Assembly (NCBI RefSeq): GCF_004405125.1
Contig: NZ_SORX01000013.1
Span: forward strand, 1-56,505
Direction: 5' to 3'
DNA from: Jeotgalibacillus salarius
Lineage (GTDB): Bacteria; Bacillota; Bacilli; Bacillales; Jeotgalibacillaceae
DNA: 56,505 nucleotides
Part shown: one piece after another, positions 26,583 through 35,871 of the stretch
Layout of the letters: each line of letters starts with the position of its first letter
Position numbering within the stretch: the first letter of the stretch is position 1
The notes under the pieces: model-generated
Seen by the model: the letters and a program-made list of their open reading frames with translations, nothing else
What the model was told of the DNA's origin: nothing
Databases searched by the model: none
Program-made: the position numbers and the translations under genes

Positions 26583-29500
26583 TTGAAAACGTTAGTAGAC
26601 GGTTTAATACACGACCAGCAAGTCAGGTCAGTGATAGATGATTTAGATAAAGAGCGAGGTGAGCAGCTGCTATCCGGGCTCTCGGGCTCTGCAAGAAGCA
26701 CGTTTATGGCAGCTGTATACGAAAAACAAAAGCGTCCGATGATGATCGTGACGCCTAATTTACTGAGTGCACAGAAATTGTACGATGATCTTGCTCAATC
26801 AATCTCTGAAGAAGCACTTTATATGTACCCGGCAAACGAACTGATCGCGGCAGAAATGAGTATCGCAAGTCCGGAGCTTCTCTCTCAGCGCCTTGAAGCG
26901 ATGAATCATCTGGCTGCGGACGGGCGCGGTGTTTATATCGTGCCAATGGCGGGTCTGAGAAAAATTGTGCCGCCAAAAGAGCAGTGGGTAAATCATCAGT
27001 TCACGCTGACAATTGGCAACGATATAGATGTGGATGACACGTTATCTGCTTTAATAAAAATGGGGTACCAGCGCGCGGACATGGTCAGCAGTCCGGGCGA
27101 ATTCAGCATGCGCGGAGGAATTCTTGATATTTATCCGCTGACTTCAGATCCCGTCAGAATTGAGCTTTTTGATACAGAGGTTGACTCAATCCGTACATTT
27201 TCGGCAGAAGACCAGCGTTCAATTGAGACACTGCAGGAAGTGGGAATCGGCCCTGCTAGCGAATTAATTATGGAAGCACCAATGCTTGAAAAAATTGCAA
27301 TTGAATTGAAAGAGCGTCTGAAAGTCAGCCTGAAAAAAGTGAAGAGTAAAGCAGTGAAGGAAACAATGGCGGAGCAGACGGAGTATGATATTCATCTGCT
27401 GGAAAATGGACGCAAACCGGATCAGCTATTTAAATATCAATCTCTTGCGTATTCAAAAGCTGCCAGTCTGATTGATTACCTGCCGGAAGACGGGCTTGTG
27501 ATGTTCGATGAAATCAGTCGTATTTTTGAAATGGATGAAACGCTTGAGAACGAAGAGATGGACTGGATTGTATCGCTGCTTGAAGAAGGAAAAATGCTGC
27601 ACGATATTCAAGTATCCCACAAACTGTCTGAATTGATGGATGAAAATCGTCAAAAGATTTATTTCTCGCTATTCACAAGAAAAATTGCGCATATGAATCC
27701 AAAGAAGGTTCATTCATTTTCCTGTAAGCCGATGCAGAGCTTCCATGGTCAGATGCATTTACTAAAAGCAGAGATTGATAGATGGAAAAAAGGTAAATAT
27801 ACAGTAGTATTGCTTGCTCCGGATGGGCAGCGTCTCGACAAGTTTGAAAGAGTGCTGGCTGATTATGATATCGATGCTGTCATTGTGAAAGATGGGGACG
27901 CCCTCGTTCCGAATGCAGTGCAGATTGTCAACGGTTCACTTCAGTCAGGATTTGAGCTGCCGATGATCAAACTCGCTGTGATGACGGAAGAAGAGCTGTT
28001 CCGACAGAAAACGAGGAAGAAAAAACGCCGTCAAAAACTTTCGAATGCTGAGCGTATTAAGAGCTATTCGGAATTAAAAGTTGGTGATTTTGTTGTACAC
28101 GTTAATCACGGAATAGGTAAATACCTTGGGATAGAGACGCTTGAGATTAATGGCCTTCATAAAGATTATTTAAACATTCACTATAAAGGAAACGATCAGC
28201 TTTATGTGCCGGTTGATCAGATTGACCTCGTGCAGAAGTATGTTGGATCTGAGGGTAAAGAACCGAAGCTGTACAAGTTAGGCGGATCTGAATGGAAACG
28301 TGTTAAATCAAAAGTACAGTCTACAGTTGCAGATATTGCTGATGATTTAATTAAGCTGTATTCAGAGCGTGAGACAGCTAAAGGCTATGGATTCAGTGAA
28401 GATACAGCGGAGCAAAGAGACTTCGAATCAGCTTTTCCTTATTCAGAAACAGAAGATCAGCTGCGCTCAATCGAGGAAATCAAAAAAGATATGGAGCGGG
28501 ACCGCCCGATGGACCGTCTTCTCTGTGGGGATGTTGGTTACGGTAAAACAGAAGTCGCGATACGTGCTGCATTTAAAGCAGTGATGGACGGAAAACAGGT
28601 TGCCATTCTGGTGCCTACAACCATTTTGGCCCAGCAGCATTATGAAACGATGATTGAACGGATGCAGGAGTTTCCTGTCAATGTCGGACTGATGAGCCGC
28701 TTCAGAACAAAAAAACAGCAGGAAGAAACGATGAAAGGGCTGGCAGCCGGAACTGTTGATATCGTAGTCGGTACGCACCGTCTGCTTTCAAAACAAATTA
28801 AATATCGTGATATCGGTCTGCTCATTATTGACGAAGAGCAGCGTTTTGGGGTTACGCATAAAGAGAAAATTAAGCAGCTGAAAACGAATATTGATGTGTT
28901 AACGCTGACAGCTACCCCAATTCCACGTACGCTTCATATGTCGATGCTTGGAGTCAGAGACTTATCAGTGATTGAAACACCGCCGGAAAACCGTTTTCCG
29001 GTTCAGACTTATGTGATGGAGTATAATGGCGGATTAATCCGGGAAGCGATTGAACGTGAAATGGCACGGAGCGGACAGGTTTATTTCCTGTATAACCGCG
29101 TGGAGGATATTACGAAAAAAGCTGATGAAATTGCTTCACTTGTACCGGATGCGCGCGTTGCGGTTGCGCATGGACAAATGACAGAAACAGAACTGGAAGC
29201 AGTTATTTTTCAATTCCTTGAAGGTGAATTTGATGTGCTCGTAACGACAACGATTATTGAGACAGGCGTTGATATCCCGAATGTGAACACGCTTGTTGTA
29301 TTTGATGCTGACCGGATGGGGTTATCACAGCTGTATCAGCTGAGAGGACGCGTTGGACGGTCGAACAGGGTCGCTTATGCATATTTCACGTACCGTAAAG
29401 ATAAGGTGCTTACTGAAGTGGCTGAACAGCGTCTGCAGTCGATTAAAGAGTTCACAGAGCTCGGCTCAGGCTTTAAAATCGCTATGCGTGATCTGAGTAT

Positions 29501-30128
29501 TCGCGGAGCGGGAAATCTGTTAGGTGCCCAGCAGCACGGCTTTATCGACTCTGTTGGTTTTGATCTTTATTCCCAGATGCTGAAAGAAGCCATTGAAGAA
29601 CGCAAAGATCTCCTGCCTGGCGATCATGCTTCAGAAAACCGTGAAAAACAGCAGGCGGTTGAAATTGACCTGGATATAAAACAGGATGCTTATATACCTG
29701 AAACTTATATTCCTGACGGTCATCAGAAAATTGAAATGTACAAGAAGTTCCGGGGAGTTAAAACGATTGATGAAGTAATTGAGTTAAAAGATGAAATGAT
29801 CGACCGTTTTGGGGATTATCCTGATGAGGTTCATAACCTGTTCCAGGTTGCCGAAATCAAAGCCTATGGTTATGAAGTAGGGCTTGAAGCGATTCATCAG
29901 ACAAATGACGAAGTGAAGATAGAGTTGAGTGAAGACGGCACCCAGAGAGTGGACGGTGCAAAAGCATTTGACATTACAAACGAATATAAGCGCAACGTCG
30001 GTCTCGGCTTTGAAAACAATCGCTTAAGAATCACATTCAAAATAAGGGGTCAAAAACCTGAATCATGGTTTTCGATGATTCATCACGTGCTTTCACGACT
30101 TCCGGAAACATTGAAAGAATCTGCTTAA
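26583..30128 (+). CDS. mfd: Transcription-repair coupling factor Mfd
   Basis: An 1181-residue ATP-dependent translocase that removes stalled RNA polymerase and recruits UvrA. The N-terminal UvrB-like module (residues about 20-330) includes SPGEFSMRGGILDIYP; the RNA polymerase interaction domain (about 480-560) has VGDFVVHVNHGIGKY; the RecG-like helicase core carries LLCGDVGYGKTEVA, LLIIDEEQRFG and LTATPIPRTL; the C-terminal D7 domain follows. The TTG at 26583 with GGGAGGAG in front is preferred over an upstream in-frame codon at 26532. The length is close to that of B. subtilis (1177). Confidence 0.96.
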   Translation: MKTLVDGLIHDQQVRSVIDDLDKERGEQLLSGLSGSARSTFMAAVYEKQKRPMMIVTPNLLSAQKLYDDLAQSISEEALYMYPANELIAAEMSIASPELLSQRLEAMNHLAADGRGVYIVPMAGLRKIVPPKEQWVNHQFTLTIGNDIDVDDTLSALIKMGYQRADMVSSPGEFSMRGGILDIYPLTSDPVRIELFDTEVDSIRTFSAEDQRSIETLQEVGIGPASELIMEAPMLEKIAIELKERLKVSLKKVKSKAVKETMAEQTEYDIHLLENGRKPDQLFKYQSLAYSKAASLIDYLPEDGLVMFDEISRIFEMDETLENEEMDWIVSLLEEGKMLHDIQVSHKLSELMDENRQKIYFSLFTRKIAHMNPKKVHSFSCKPMQSFHGQMHLLKAEIDRWKKGKYTVVLLAPDGQRLDKFERVLADYDIDAVIVKDGDALVPNAVQIVNGSLQSGFELPMIKLAVMTEEELFRQKTRKKKRRQKLSNAERIKSYSELKVGDFVVHVNHGIGKYLGIETLEINGLHKDYLNIHYKGNDQLYVPVDQIDLVQKYVGSEGKEPKLYKLGGSEWKRVKSKVQSTVADIADDLIKLYSERETAKGYGFSEDTAEQRDFESAFPYSETEDQLRSIEEIKKDMERDRPMDRLLCGDVGYGKTEVAIRAAFKAVMDGKQVAILVPTTILAQQHYETMIERMQEFPVNVGLMSRFRTKKQQEETMKGLAAGTVDIVVGTHRLLSKQIKYRDIGLLIIDEEQRFGVTHKEKIKQLKTNIDVLTLTATPIPRTLHMSMLGVRDLSVIETPPENRFPVQTYVMEYNGGLIREAIEREMARSGQVYFLYNRVEDITKKADEIASLVPDARVAVAHGQMTETELEAVIFQFLEGEFDVLVTTTIIETGVDIPNVNTLVVFDADRMGLSQLYQLRGRVGRSNRVAYAYFTYRKDKVLTEVAEQRLQSIKEFTELGSGFKIAMRDLSIRGAGNLLGAQQHGFIDSVGFDLYSQMLKEAIEERKDLLPGDHASENREKQQAVEIDLDIKQDAYIPETYIPDGHQKIEMYKKFRGVKTIDEVIELKDEMIDRFGDYPDEVHNLFQVAEIKAYGYEVGLEAIHQTNDEVKIELSEDGTQRVDGAKAFDITNEYKRNVGLGFENNRLRITFKIRGQKPESWFSMIHHVLSRLPETLKESA

Positions 30129-30171
30129 GGACACTAACTTTTACAATGCTGACAAAAATTTTTTTATAAAT

Positions 30172-30201
30172 CGTATAAATCTGCGGATTTGCTCGATACT
30201 A
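30172..30201 (+). promoter_or_regulatory. SigG-type promoter of spoVT
   Basis: CGTATA (30172-30177) and GATACTA (30195-30201) are 17 bp apart, each close to the forespore consensus TGAATA/CATACTA. spoVT is SigG-dependent in B. subtilis. Confidence 0.6.
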
Positions 30202-30237
30202 CCTTTAACAGCAGCTGTAAAAGAAGGAGAGAGTCCG

Positions 30238-30774
30238 ATGAAAGCAACTGGTATTGTAAGGCGGATTGATGATCTGGGACGAGTTGTGATCCCGAAGGAA
30301 ATCAGACGCACTTTAAGGATCCGTGAAGGAGATCCTCTTGAAATTTTTGTTGACCGTGATGGTGAAATCATTTTGAAGAAATATTCACCAATTCATGAAC
30401 TCGGCAATTTTGCAAAAGAATACGCAGAATCATTGTATGACAGCCTGCATCATCCTGTATTGATTTGTGATCGAGATCACTTTATCGCAATAGCAGGTGC
30501 ATCAAAAAAAGAATTTTTAAATCGTCGTATCAGCTCTCATACTGAAGAGATCATGGATGCGAGAAAAACGATGATGAGAGAAGAGTCATTTTCAATGGAG
30601 CTTGTGGAGCACAATGAAGAAAATTTTGCTTCTTTGGCGGCTTCTCCTATTATTGCTTCAGGAGATCCAATTGGTGCAGTTCTTATATTCTCAAAAGATC
30701 ATGCGCTGACAGAAGTTGACCTGAAAGTGTGCGAAACAGCAGCTCGTTTTTTAGGGAGGCAAATGGAAACTTAA
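30238..30774 (+). CDS. spoVT: Forespore transcription factor SpoVT
   Basis: A 178-residue regulator, the same length as in B. subtilis, that tunes SigG-dependent genes. The N-terminal 50 residues are an AbrB-type swapped hairpin (TGIVRRIDDLGRVVIPKEIRRTLRIREGDPLEIFVD) and the C-terminus is a GAF domain (about 60-178). It is homologous to AbrB at 9.7 kb in the DNA-binding part only. The RBS is AAGGAGAGAG. It has its own terminator. Confidence 0.97.
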   Translation: MKATGIVRRIDDLGRVVIPKEIRRTLRIREGDPLEIFVDRDGEIILKKYSPIHELGNFAKEYAESLYDSLHHPVLICDRDHFIAIAGASKKEFLNRRISSHTEEIMDARKTMMREESFSMELVEHNEENFASLAASPIIASGDPIGAVLIFSKDHALTEVDLKVCETAARFLGRQMET

Positions 30775-30806
30775 CCATGTCCGGTTCGCCGGATATGGCT
30801 TTTTTA
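30775..30806 (+). terminator. Rho-independent terminator of spoVT
   Basis: CCATGTCCGG and CCGGATATGG pair (one G-U) around TTCG and are followed by CTTTTTT. Confidence 0.88.
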
Positions 30807-31077
30807 TTGATGGGTTTTTAAGGCGGCTTCTGGTGTGGTAATGCCGTTGTGAAGTGGAGCGTGCTCGTGGCTGAAAATATATGATACACTTCCGGCCATT
30901 ATTGGATGACATCCGTGATTAATTGGATCTTCTCAGGTTTCGAGATGCGGATGCGAATCACCTGGCTGAACAAATGCATCATCCATCAAGATAATTGGCC
31001 CGTCTCTGCCTGTAATTGAACGCCGCCCCTGGGGAATCCGGACATTAACCTCAAATCCTCCGCGTATGTGACCTAAA
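30807..31077. other. Gap between spoVT and yabM
   Basis: No gene is recognised. One pair ATTGGAT at 30901 and 30922 is 21 bp apart, and a GTGACC (reverse GGTCAC) lies at 31068, so this may be a strongly decayed relative of the 21-bp arrays, but the period does not continue. The 30960-31060 stretch is GC-rich for an intergenic region and contains inverted GGGG/CCCC words. Confidence 0.35.
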
Positions 31078-31106
31078 AAGACATTCGAGTCCCATTTTGG
31101 TATAAT
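31078..31106 (+). promoter_or_regulatory. Promoter of the yabM-yabN-rqcP transcript
   Basis: AAGACA (31078-31083) and a perfect TATAAT (31101-31106) are 17 bp apart. Confidence 0.5.
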
Positions 31107-31150
31107 AAGTATTCAGTGAAAGTGATCGAAATGAAAGAGAGGACAGCCGA

Positions 31151-32725
31151 ATGTCGCAGGCTTCTCAGTCAATGATGAAAGGCGCAGCGATTTTGACATT
31201 CGCTGCGCTGTTTTCAAAAATACTAAGCGCGCTTTACAGGGTGCCTTTTCAAAACCTGACAGGGGACACAGGATTTTATATTTATCAGCAGGTTTATCCA
31301 TTTTATGGGCTGTTTATTGCTCTTTGTACATATGCTTTTCCAGTTATGATATCAAGTATTTTAATTGAACGTGAAGCTGAACGTGAAAGAGTGTTGAAGC
31401 TGCTTACACTGTTCCTGACAGCAGTAGGCCTTGCGTGGTTTATCGCGTTATATGCCGGTGCGGGATTGATTGCTGACTTTATGGGGGACCCCCGTTTAGT
31501 GCCTTTAATAGAGCTGTCGGCTTGGCCATTTCTGCTGCTGCCGGTGTTATCGGCGGGAAAAGGATGGTTTCAGTCCCACGGCAACATGATTCCGTCAGCG
31601 ACTGCTCAAGCCGTTGAACAGACAATCAGAGTGATTGTGATTCTTGGTGCAGCGTTCATGCTGACCGGTGCGGGTGCATCTTTATACACAGTTGGAGAAG
31701 GTGCTGTACTTGGCTCAATCGCGGGTGTGGCAGCCGGTGTGCTGCTGTTGATTTTCTTTGCACGTAAGCAATTTCATGGAAATAAAGAACGTTTTACCTT
31801 TAAAAAAGGGGATTCTTCACTTTTTAGAGCATTAATTGTCAGAGGTACAGCAATTGCGATGGTCAGTATGCTGCTGGTACTTTATCAGCTCATAGATGCT
31901 TTGAACGTCTATTCCCTTTTAACAGGTTATACAGGTGACGCTGAAGAAGCGAAGCAATTAAAAGGAATATATGACAGAGGACAGCCGCTTGTGCAAATGG
32001 GCGTAGTAGCCGCTACTTCACTTTCTCTGGCAATCGTTCCAGTCATCGCAGCTGATTACGAAAAAAACAGGCTGGCGCAGATGAAAAAAAAAGCGGCGCT
32101 AGCTTTAAAGGTAGGGCTGGTGTTTGGTGCGGCTGCATCTATTGGCTTGATCAGTATCATGAACCCGCTCAATACATTTTTATTTCAAAACGATGATGGC
32201 TCAGCAGTATTGTCTATTTTTGCAGTCGCAGTATTCCTGACTTCAGTGGTTGTAACGATCAATGCTGTGCTGCAGGGGACAGGAAGCTATCATACTGCCG
32301 CCTGGACAGCCGCCGCGAGTCTGTTGCTGAAATATATACTGAATCTCTTCCTGGTCCCGGTTTGGGGAACCGGGGGAGCAGCCGCTGCAACGGTTCTGTC
32401 ACTGACAGCCGTAACAGCAGTGCTGACCGTTAAATTATATAAAAAAATCGGACTGCAGTTAAGAAAGTCCTTTTATATCAGGCTGTCAGCGGGTCTAGCA
32501 ATCATGACAGCGGGCGTTACTTTGCTGTTGATGATATGGACGCCTGAAACCCGGATCTCTTCAGGTGCTGCTGCAACTGTTGCATCTATATTAGGTGCGT
32601 GGCTGTTTTTTGCAGTCAGCTGGTCACGGAACCTGTTCACAAAAGAAGAAATGGATCAGATTCCGCTTGGCCGGAAGATTGACCGTTTATTTGGAAAAAG
32701 AATAGAGAGGGGCAGATCATCTTGA
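31151..32725 (+). CDS. yabM: Polysaccharide flippase-family protein YabM (MVF/MATE fold)
   Basis: A 524-residue integral membrane protein with about 14 hydrophobic segments, of the polysaccharide transporter group that includes SpoVB and MurJ. B. subtilis YabM is one of several SpoVB-like paralogues. The start MKGAAILTFAALFSKILSALYRVPFQNLTGDTGFYIYQQ is characteristic. It probably flips a lipid-linked sugar; the substrate is unknown, and B. subtilis mutants have little phenotype. RBS AGAGAGGACAG. It overlaps yabN by 4 bases. Confidence 0.92.
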   Translation: MSQASQSMMKGAAILTFAALFSKILSALYRVPFQNLTGDTGFYIYQQVYPFYGLFIALCTYAFPVMISSILIEREAERERVLKLLTLFLTAVGLAWFIALYAGAGLIADFMGDPRLVPLIELSAWPFLLLPVLSAGKGWFQSHGNMIPSATAQAVEQTIRVIVILGAAFMLTGAGASLYTVGEGAVLGSIAGVAAGVLLLIFFARKQFHGNKERFTFKKGDSSLFRALIVRGTAIAMVSMLLVLYQLIDALNVYSLLTGYTGDAEEAKQLKGIYDRGQPLVQMGVVAATSLSLAIVPVIAADYEKNRLAQMKKKAALALKVGLVFGAAASIGLISIMNPLNTFLFQNDDGSAVLSIFAVAVFLTSVVVTINAVLQGTGSYHTAAWTAAASLLLKYILNLFLVPVWGTGGAAAATVLSLTAVTAVLTVKLYKKIGLQLRKSFYIRLSAGLAIMTAGVTLLLMIWTPETRISSGAAATVASILGAWLFFAVSWSRNLFTKEEMDQIPLGRKIDRLFGKRIERGRSS

Positions 32726-34179
32726 ATAACATTACAATCATCGGTCTTGGTGCAGGAGATCTTAATCAACTGCCACTTGGCATTTATAAAAAACTGACAT
32801 CAGCAGAAAAATTGTTTGTGCGCACTGCTGAGCACCCTGTACTTGCTGAACTTTCAGCTGAAGGTGTGACGTATGAGTCATTTGATCACGTCTATGAAGC
32901 GCATGACCGCTTTGAAGATGTATACCTTGCCATTACAGAAAAACTGGTTCAGCTTGCTGCAAATGAGCCTGTGATTTATGCCGTTCCCGGTCATCCACTC
33001 GTAGCAGAACAAACGGTCCAGCATCTGCTTGCACTCGGAAAGAAAGGTAAAATCACAGTGACAATTGAAGGCGGGCAAAGCTTTCTTGACCCGCTTTTTA
33101 CAGCTGCAGGTTTTGATCCGGTCGACGGCTTTCAGCTGCTTGATGGAACTGCACTGCAAAGTGAATCGATTAAGCCGGAACAGCATGTGATCATCGGACA
33201 GGTTTATGACGGTTTTACAGCTTCTGATGTAAAGCTTGAACTGATGAATAAGTATCCGGATGATCATATTGTAAAGGTAATTACAGCAGCTGGTTCATCA
33301 GCTGAAGATATTCGGGAAGTGGCACTGTATGAGCTGGATCACGGGATGACACTTTCAAATTTGACGAGTGTGTATGTTCCTCCCCTTGAGAAAGAAGCAG
33401 ATTTCTACGGTGAGTTTTCAAAACTGAAAGAGATCATTTCGACTTTAAGAAGTCCTGTAGGCTGTCCATGGGATCGTGAACAGACACACGAATCACTAAA
33501 GCGTTATCTGATTGAAGAAACGTATGAATTTCTAGAGGCCGTTGACCGCGGTGATGTTGATGAGATGATTGATGAGCTTGGCGATGTTCTGCTGCAGGTC
33601 ATGCTTCATGCACAGATCGGTGAAGATGACGGCTATTTTAATATCAAAGATGTCATCGCCGGCATTTCTGAAAAAATGGTCAGACGTCACCCGCACGTAT
33701 TTGCAGATGCTGAAGCCGAAACAGCCGAAGATGTGACAGAGCGCTGGCAGCAGATCAAGGAAGAGGAAAAGGGGCGTCCCGTTTCAAGCTTACTTGAAAA
33801 TGCCGGTATCGGACTTCCTGCGCTTATACAGGCCTATGAAATACAAAAGAAAGCTGCAAAAGCAGGGTTCGACTGGGATGATCATTCAGATGCATGGGAT
33901 AAGTTTGAAGAAGAGTGGCAGGAGTTTCAGGAAGAAGTGGCAAACGGTAACAGGAAGGCCAGCCTTCAGGAGTTTGGCGATGTTCTGTTTGCGCTTGTGA
34001 ATGTCTCAAGATTCCACGGTATTTTCCCGGAAGAAGCATTAACGATGGCGAACCAGAAATTTATCAGCCGTTTTCAATTTGTCGAAGACAGGGTAAATGA
34101 ATCAGGAAAGCCATTTAAAGCATTCAGTTTAGGCGAACTTGACGAATTTTGGAAACAGGCAAAAAACCAGGGACTGTAA
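32722..34179 (+). CDS. yabN: YabN: tetrapyrrole methylase / MazG fusion
   Basis: A 485-residue fusion. Residues 1-215 form a tetrapyrrole (corrin/porphyrin) methylase fold (ITIIGLGAGDLNQLPLG, YAVPGHPLVAE). The rest is MazG nucleoside triphosphate pyrophosphohydrolase with two copies of the metal site: LIEETYEFLEAVDRGD...DELGDVLLQVMLHAQ and EEEWQEFQEEV...QEFGDVLFALVNVSRF. The role is house-cleaning of abnormal NTPs; what the methylase half does is unknown. It starts at a TTG inside the yabM stop region with GAGAGGGG in front. Confidence 0.94.
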   Translation: MNNITIIGLGAGDLNQLPLGIYKKLTSAEKLFVRTAEHPVLAELSAEGVTYESFDHVYEAHDRFEDVYLAITEKLVQLAANEPVIYAVPGHPLVAEQTVQHLLALGKKGKITVTIEGGQSFLDPLFTAAGFDPVDGFQLLDGTALQSESIKPEQHVIIGQVYDGFTASDVKLELMNKYPDDHIVKVITAAGSSAEDIREVALYELDHGMTLSNLTSVYVPPLEKEADFYGEFSKLKEIISTLRSPVGCPWDREQTHESLKRYLIEETYEFLEAVDRGDVDEMIDELGDVLLQVMLHAQIGEDDGYFNIKDVIAGISEKMVRRHPHVFADAEAETAEDVTERWQQIKEEEKGRPVSSLLENAGIGLPALIQAYEIQKKAAKAGFDWDDHSDAWDKFEEEWQEFQEEVANGNRKASLQEFGDVLFALVNVSRFHGIFPEEALTMANQKFISRFQFVEDRVNESGKPFKAFSLGELDEFWKQAKNQGL

Positions 34180-34193
34180 AGGGGATCGATTAT

Positions 34194-34454
34194 ATGCGTT
34201 TAGATAAATTTTTAAAGGTTTCACGCTTAATTAAAAGAAGAACACTTGCAAAAGAGGTTGCGGATCAGGGACGAATCAAGATTAACGGCAACCCGGCAAA
34301 AGCAAGTGCAACTGTGAAAGAAGGCGACGAGCTGATCATTCGCTTTGGGCAGCGCGTTGTCACACTGTCAGTGGACCGTCTGATGGAAACAACAAAAAAG
34401 GAAGAAGCGGGCACGATGTATACAATTATAAAAGAAGAACGTGTTAACGAATAA
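34194..34454 (+). CDS. rqcP: RqcP (YabO), S4-domain ribosome quality control factor
   Basis: An 86-residue S4-like RNA-binding protein, the same length as B. subtilis RqcP. It binds 23S rRNA helix 69 and works with RqcH adding C-terminal Ala tails to stalled nascent chains. The S4 motif MRLDKFLKVSRLIKRRTLAKEVADQGRIKINGNPAKAS is nearly unchanged. The ATG at 34194 has AAAGGGGATCG in front. The open frame extends back into yabN but the family length fixes the start. Confidence 0.96.
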   Translation: MRLDKFLKVSRLIKRRTLAKEVADQGRIKINGNPAKASATVKEGDELIIRFGQRVVTLSVDRLMETTKKEEAGTMYTIIKEERVNE

Positions 34455-34477
34455 TCAATGAATCCCCGGCATAAAAT
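34451..34477 (+). promoter_or_regulatory. SigE-type promoter of yabP-yabQ
   Basis: ATA (34451-34453, overlapping the rqcP stop codon) and CATAAAAT (34470-34477) are exactly 16 bp apart and match the mother-cell SigE consensus (ATA-N16-CATACANT, one mismatch). yabP and yabQ are SigE-dependent in B. subtilis. Confidence 0.68.
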
Positions 34478-34511
34478 GAGCTAAGGTTTTAATTCAATGC
34501 GGGGTGAAGAC

Positions 34512-34793
34512 ATGCCAATCGAACAAAAACGTCAGGAACACGAAATTCGTATGATCGGGCGGCTTGAGCTGTCCGTAACAGGCGTAAAGCAGCTTGAGAG
34601 CTTTGATCAGGAGGAATTTTTGATTGAAACAGTGGAAGGGATGCTTTCGATTAAGGGAAGCGGACTGAAACTGGTTAACCTGGACCTGGATAAAGGCCTT
34701 GTTTCTTTAAAAGGAAAAGTGGATGATGTTCTCTATCTGGATAGTATCGGTCAGGAATCTTCAAAAGGGCTGCTTGGAAAATTGTTTAGATGA
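34512..34793 (+). CDS. yabP: Spore protein YabP
   Basis: A 93-residue protein needed for the sporulation cortex in B. subtilis. It has the YabP/YqfC fold, a repeated beta structure (IRMIGRLELSVTGVKQLESFDQEEFLIETVEGMLSIKGSGLKLVNLDLDKGLVSLKGKVDDVLYLD). The ATG at 34512 is preceded by GCGGGGTGAAG. yabQ starts within its last codons (ATGA overlap), so the pair is coupled. Its paralogue YqfC belongs elsewhere in the genome. Confidence 0.93.
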   Translation: MPIEQKRQEHEIRMIGRLELSVTGVKQLESFDQEEFLIETVEGMLSIKGSGLKLVNLDLDKGLVSLKGKVDDVLYLDSIGQESSKGLLGKLFR

Positions 34794-35290
34794 TTGTAGA
34801 AGAGCAGCTTCGGATCTTTCTGTATATGATGGCTGCAGGGTTTTTAATCGGATTTTGTGTAACATTTTATGAGCGTTTTATTACGAGAGGAAAAAAGGGC
34901 TTGTGGCGCTTCTTCCCGGACTTACTTTTCTGGCTTGGACAGGCGCTGTTTGTTTTTCTGGTTCTATTTCAGCTAAATGGAGCTGACCTGCGATTTTACA
35001 TGTGTGTAGCACTTGTGATTGGCTTCGTGATTTATTGGAAAGTAGCAAGGGGCACTATTATCAGGATATTGAACTGGTTGTCCTGGCTTCTCGTTACAAT
35101 GATCAAGATTCTCTTTCTCCCTTTCAAGTGGTTGTGGACTGCTGTGGCACTTATTCTCTATGCAATCTGGCAGCTGTTGTCTTTCATAAGTAGGCCTTTT
35201 CACCCCATTTCACTGTTTCTTCAAAAAAAATGGTCAATTCTTGCGAAAAAGATAAAAACGTGGCTTAATCTGTTATATAATAGGGAATAA
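34790..35290 (+). CDS. yabQ: Spore cortex protein YabQ
   Basis: A 166-residue membrane protein essential for the spore cortex in B. subtilis, where it localises to the forespore membranes. About five hydrophobic segments are seen: residues 8-28, 44-62, 66-88, 100-118 and 120-140; the end is basic. It is shorter than the B. subtilis protein (about 211), lacking part of the C-terminus. It overlaps yabP by 4 bases. Confidence 0.9.
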   Translation: MIVEEQLRIFLYMMAAGFLIGFCVTFYERFITRGKKGLWRFFPDLLFWLGQALFVFLVLFQLNGADLRFYMCVALVIGFVIYWKVARGTIIRILNWLSWLLVTMIKILFLPFKWLWTAVALILYAIWQLLSFISRPFHPISLFLQKKWSILAKKIKTWLNLLYNRE

Positions 35291-35341
35291 TTAACGGATC
35301 TTGCAATCACATGTTGATCAGAAGGAGGTAGCAGCTGTTTT

Positions 35342-35749
35342 ATGGGAAAGCCGCGCAGGAAAGTGACATCATTAGAAAATCAATATACTGCTGACCACGT
35401 AAGAAGTGAACATAATCGTCAGTCACACAAGAAAAGACTTGCCAGGCGTCTGACTGCTTTTTTTATTATGGCAGCCGTAGTCAGCGGCGTGCTCATCTCT
35501 TCAATGGTGACGCAGGCCAGTGTGCTGGAAGGCAAACAGAATGAAAAAGCGCAGCTTGAAGAGACAATTGTCGAATTACAGGATCAGGAAGACAATTTGA
35601 GAAATGAGATTGTCAAGCTGAATGACGATGAGTACATAGCGAAGCTTGCGCGTAAAGATTATTTTCTTTCGGAAAGCGGAGAGATTATTTTCACCATTCC
35701 TGAAGATCAGCCTGGAGCTGAAAAGAGTCAGAGCGACCCAACGGAATAG
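35342..35749 (+). CDS. divIC: Cell-division protein DivIC (FtsB-like)
   Basis: A 135-residue bitopic protein of the division complex that pairs with FtsL and DivIB. It has a basic cytoplasmic N-terminus (to about 37), one transmembrane segment (about 38-58), and an extracellular coiled coil (about 62-98, QNEKAQLEETIVELQDQEDNLRNEIVKLNDDEYIAKLARKDYFLS); the ELARKD-YFLS end is the DivIC signature. The ribosome-binding site GAAGGAGG is 13 bases from the ATG, a long but tolerable spacing; no better start is seen. Confidence 0.94.
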   Translation: MGKPRRKVTSLENQYTADHVRSEHNRQSHKKRLARRLTAFFIMAAVVSGVLISSMVTQASVLEGKQNEKAQLEETIVELQDQEDNLRNEIVKLNDDEYIAKLARKDYFLSESGEIIFTIPEDQPGAEKSQSDPTE

Positions 35750-35779
35750 TGTTTTGTGTTAAAATAAAATTGACAGATT

Positions 35780-35807
35780 GAGTGTCGCGATGTTGACACT
35801 CTTTTTT
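35780..35807 (+). terminator. Rho-independent terminator of divIC
   Basis: GAGTGTC and GACACTC form a perfect 7-bp stem followed by six T; the downstream arm is also the -35 region of yabR. Confidence 0.8.
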
Positions 35808-35822
35808 CTATTTGGCTATAAT
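35793..35822 (+). promoter_or_regulatory. yabR promoter overlapping the divIC terminator
   Basis: TTGACA (35793-35798) and a perfect TATAAT (35817-35822) are 18 bp apart. The TTGACA lies inside the 3-prime arm of the terminator hairpin, an economical overlap. Confidence 0.65.
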
Positions 35823-35871
35823 GGGAAGTAAGGTCTATTTTTTATTTATTCTAAGGAGGATCATTTTTTTT

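Noticed and set aside
30811-31080. A sixth 21-bp array between spoVT and yabM
   Set aside because: Only one pair (ATTGGAT at 30901 and 30922) keeps the period; other motif spacings are irregular on both strands.
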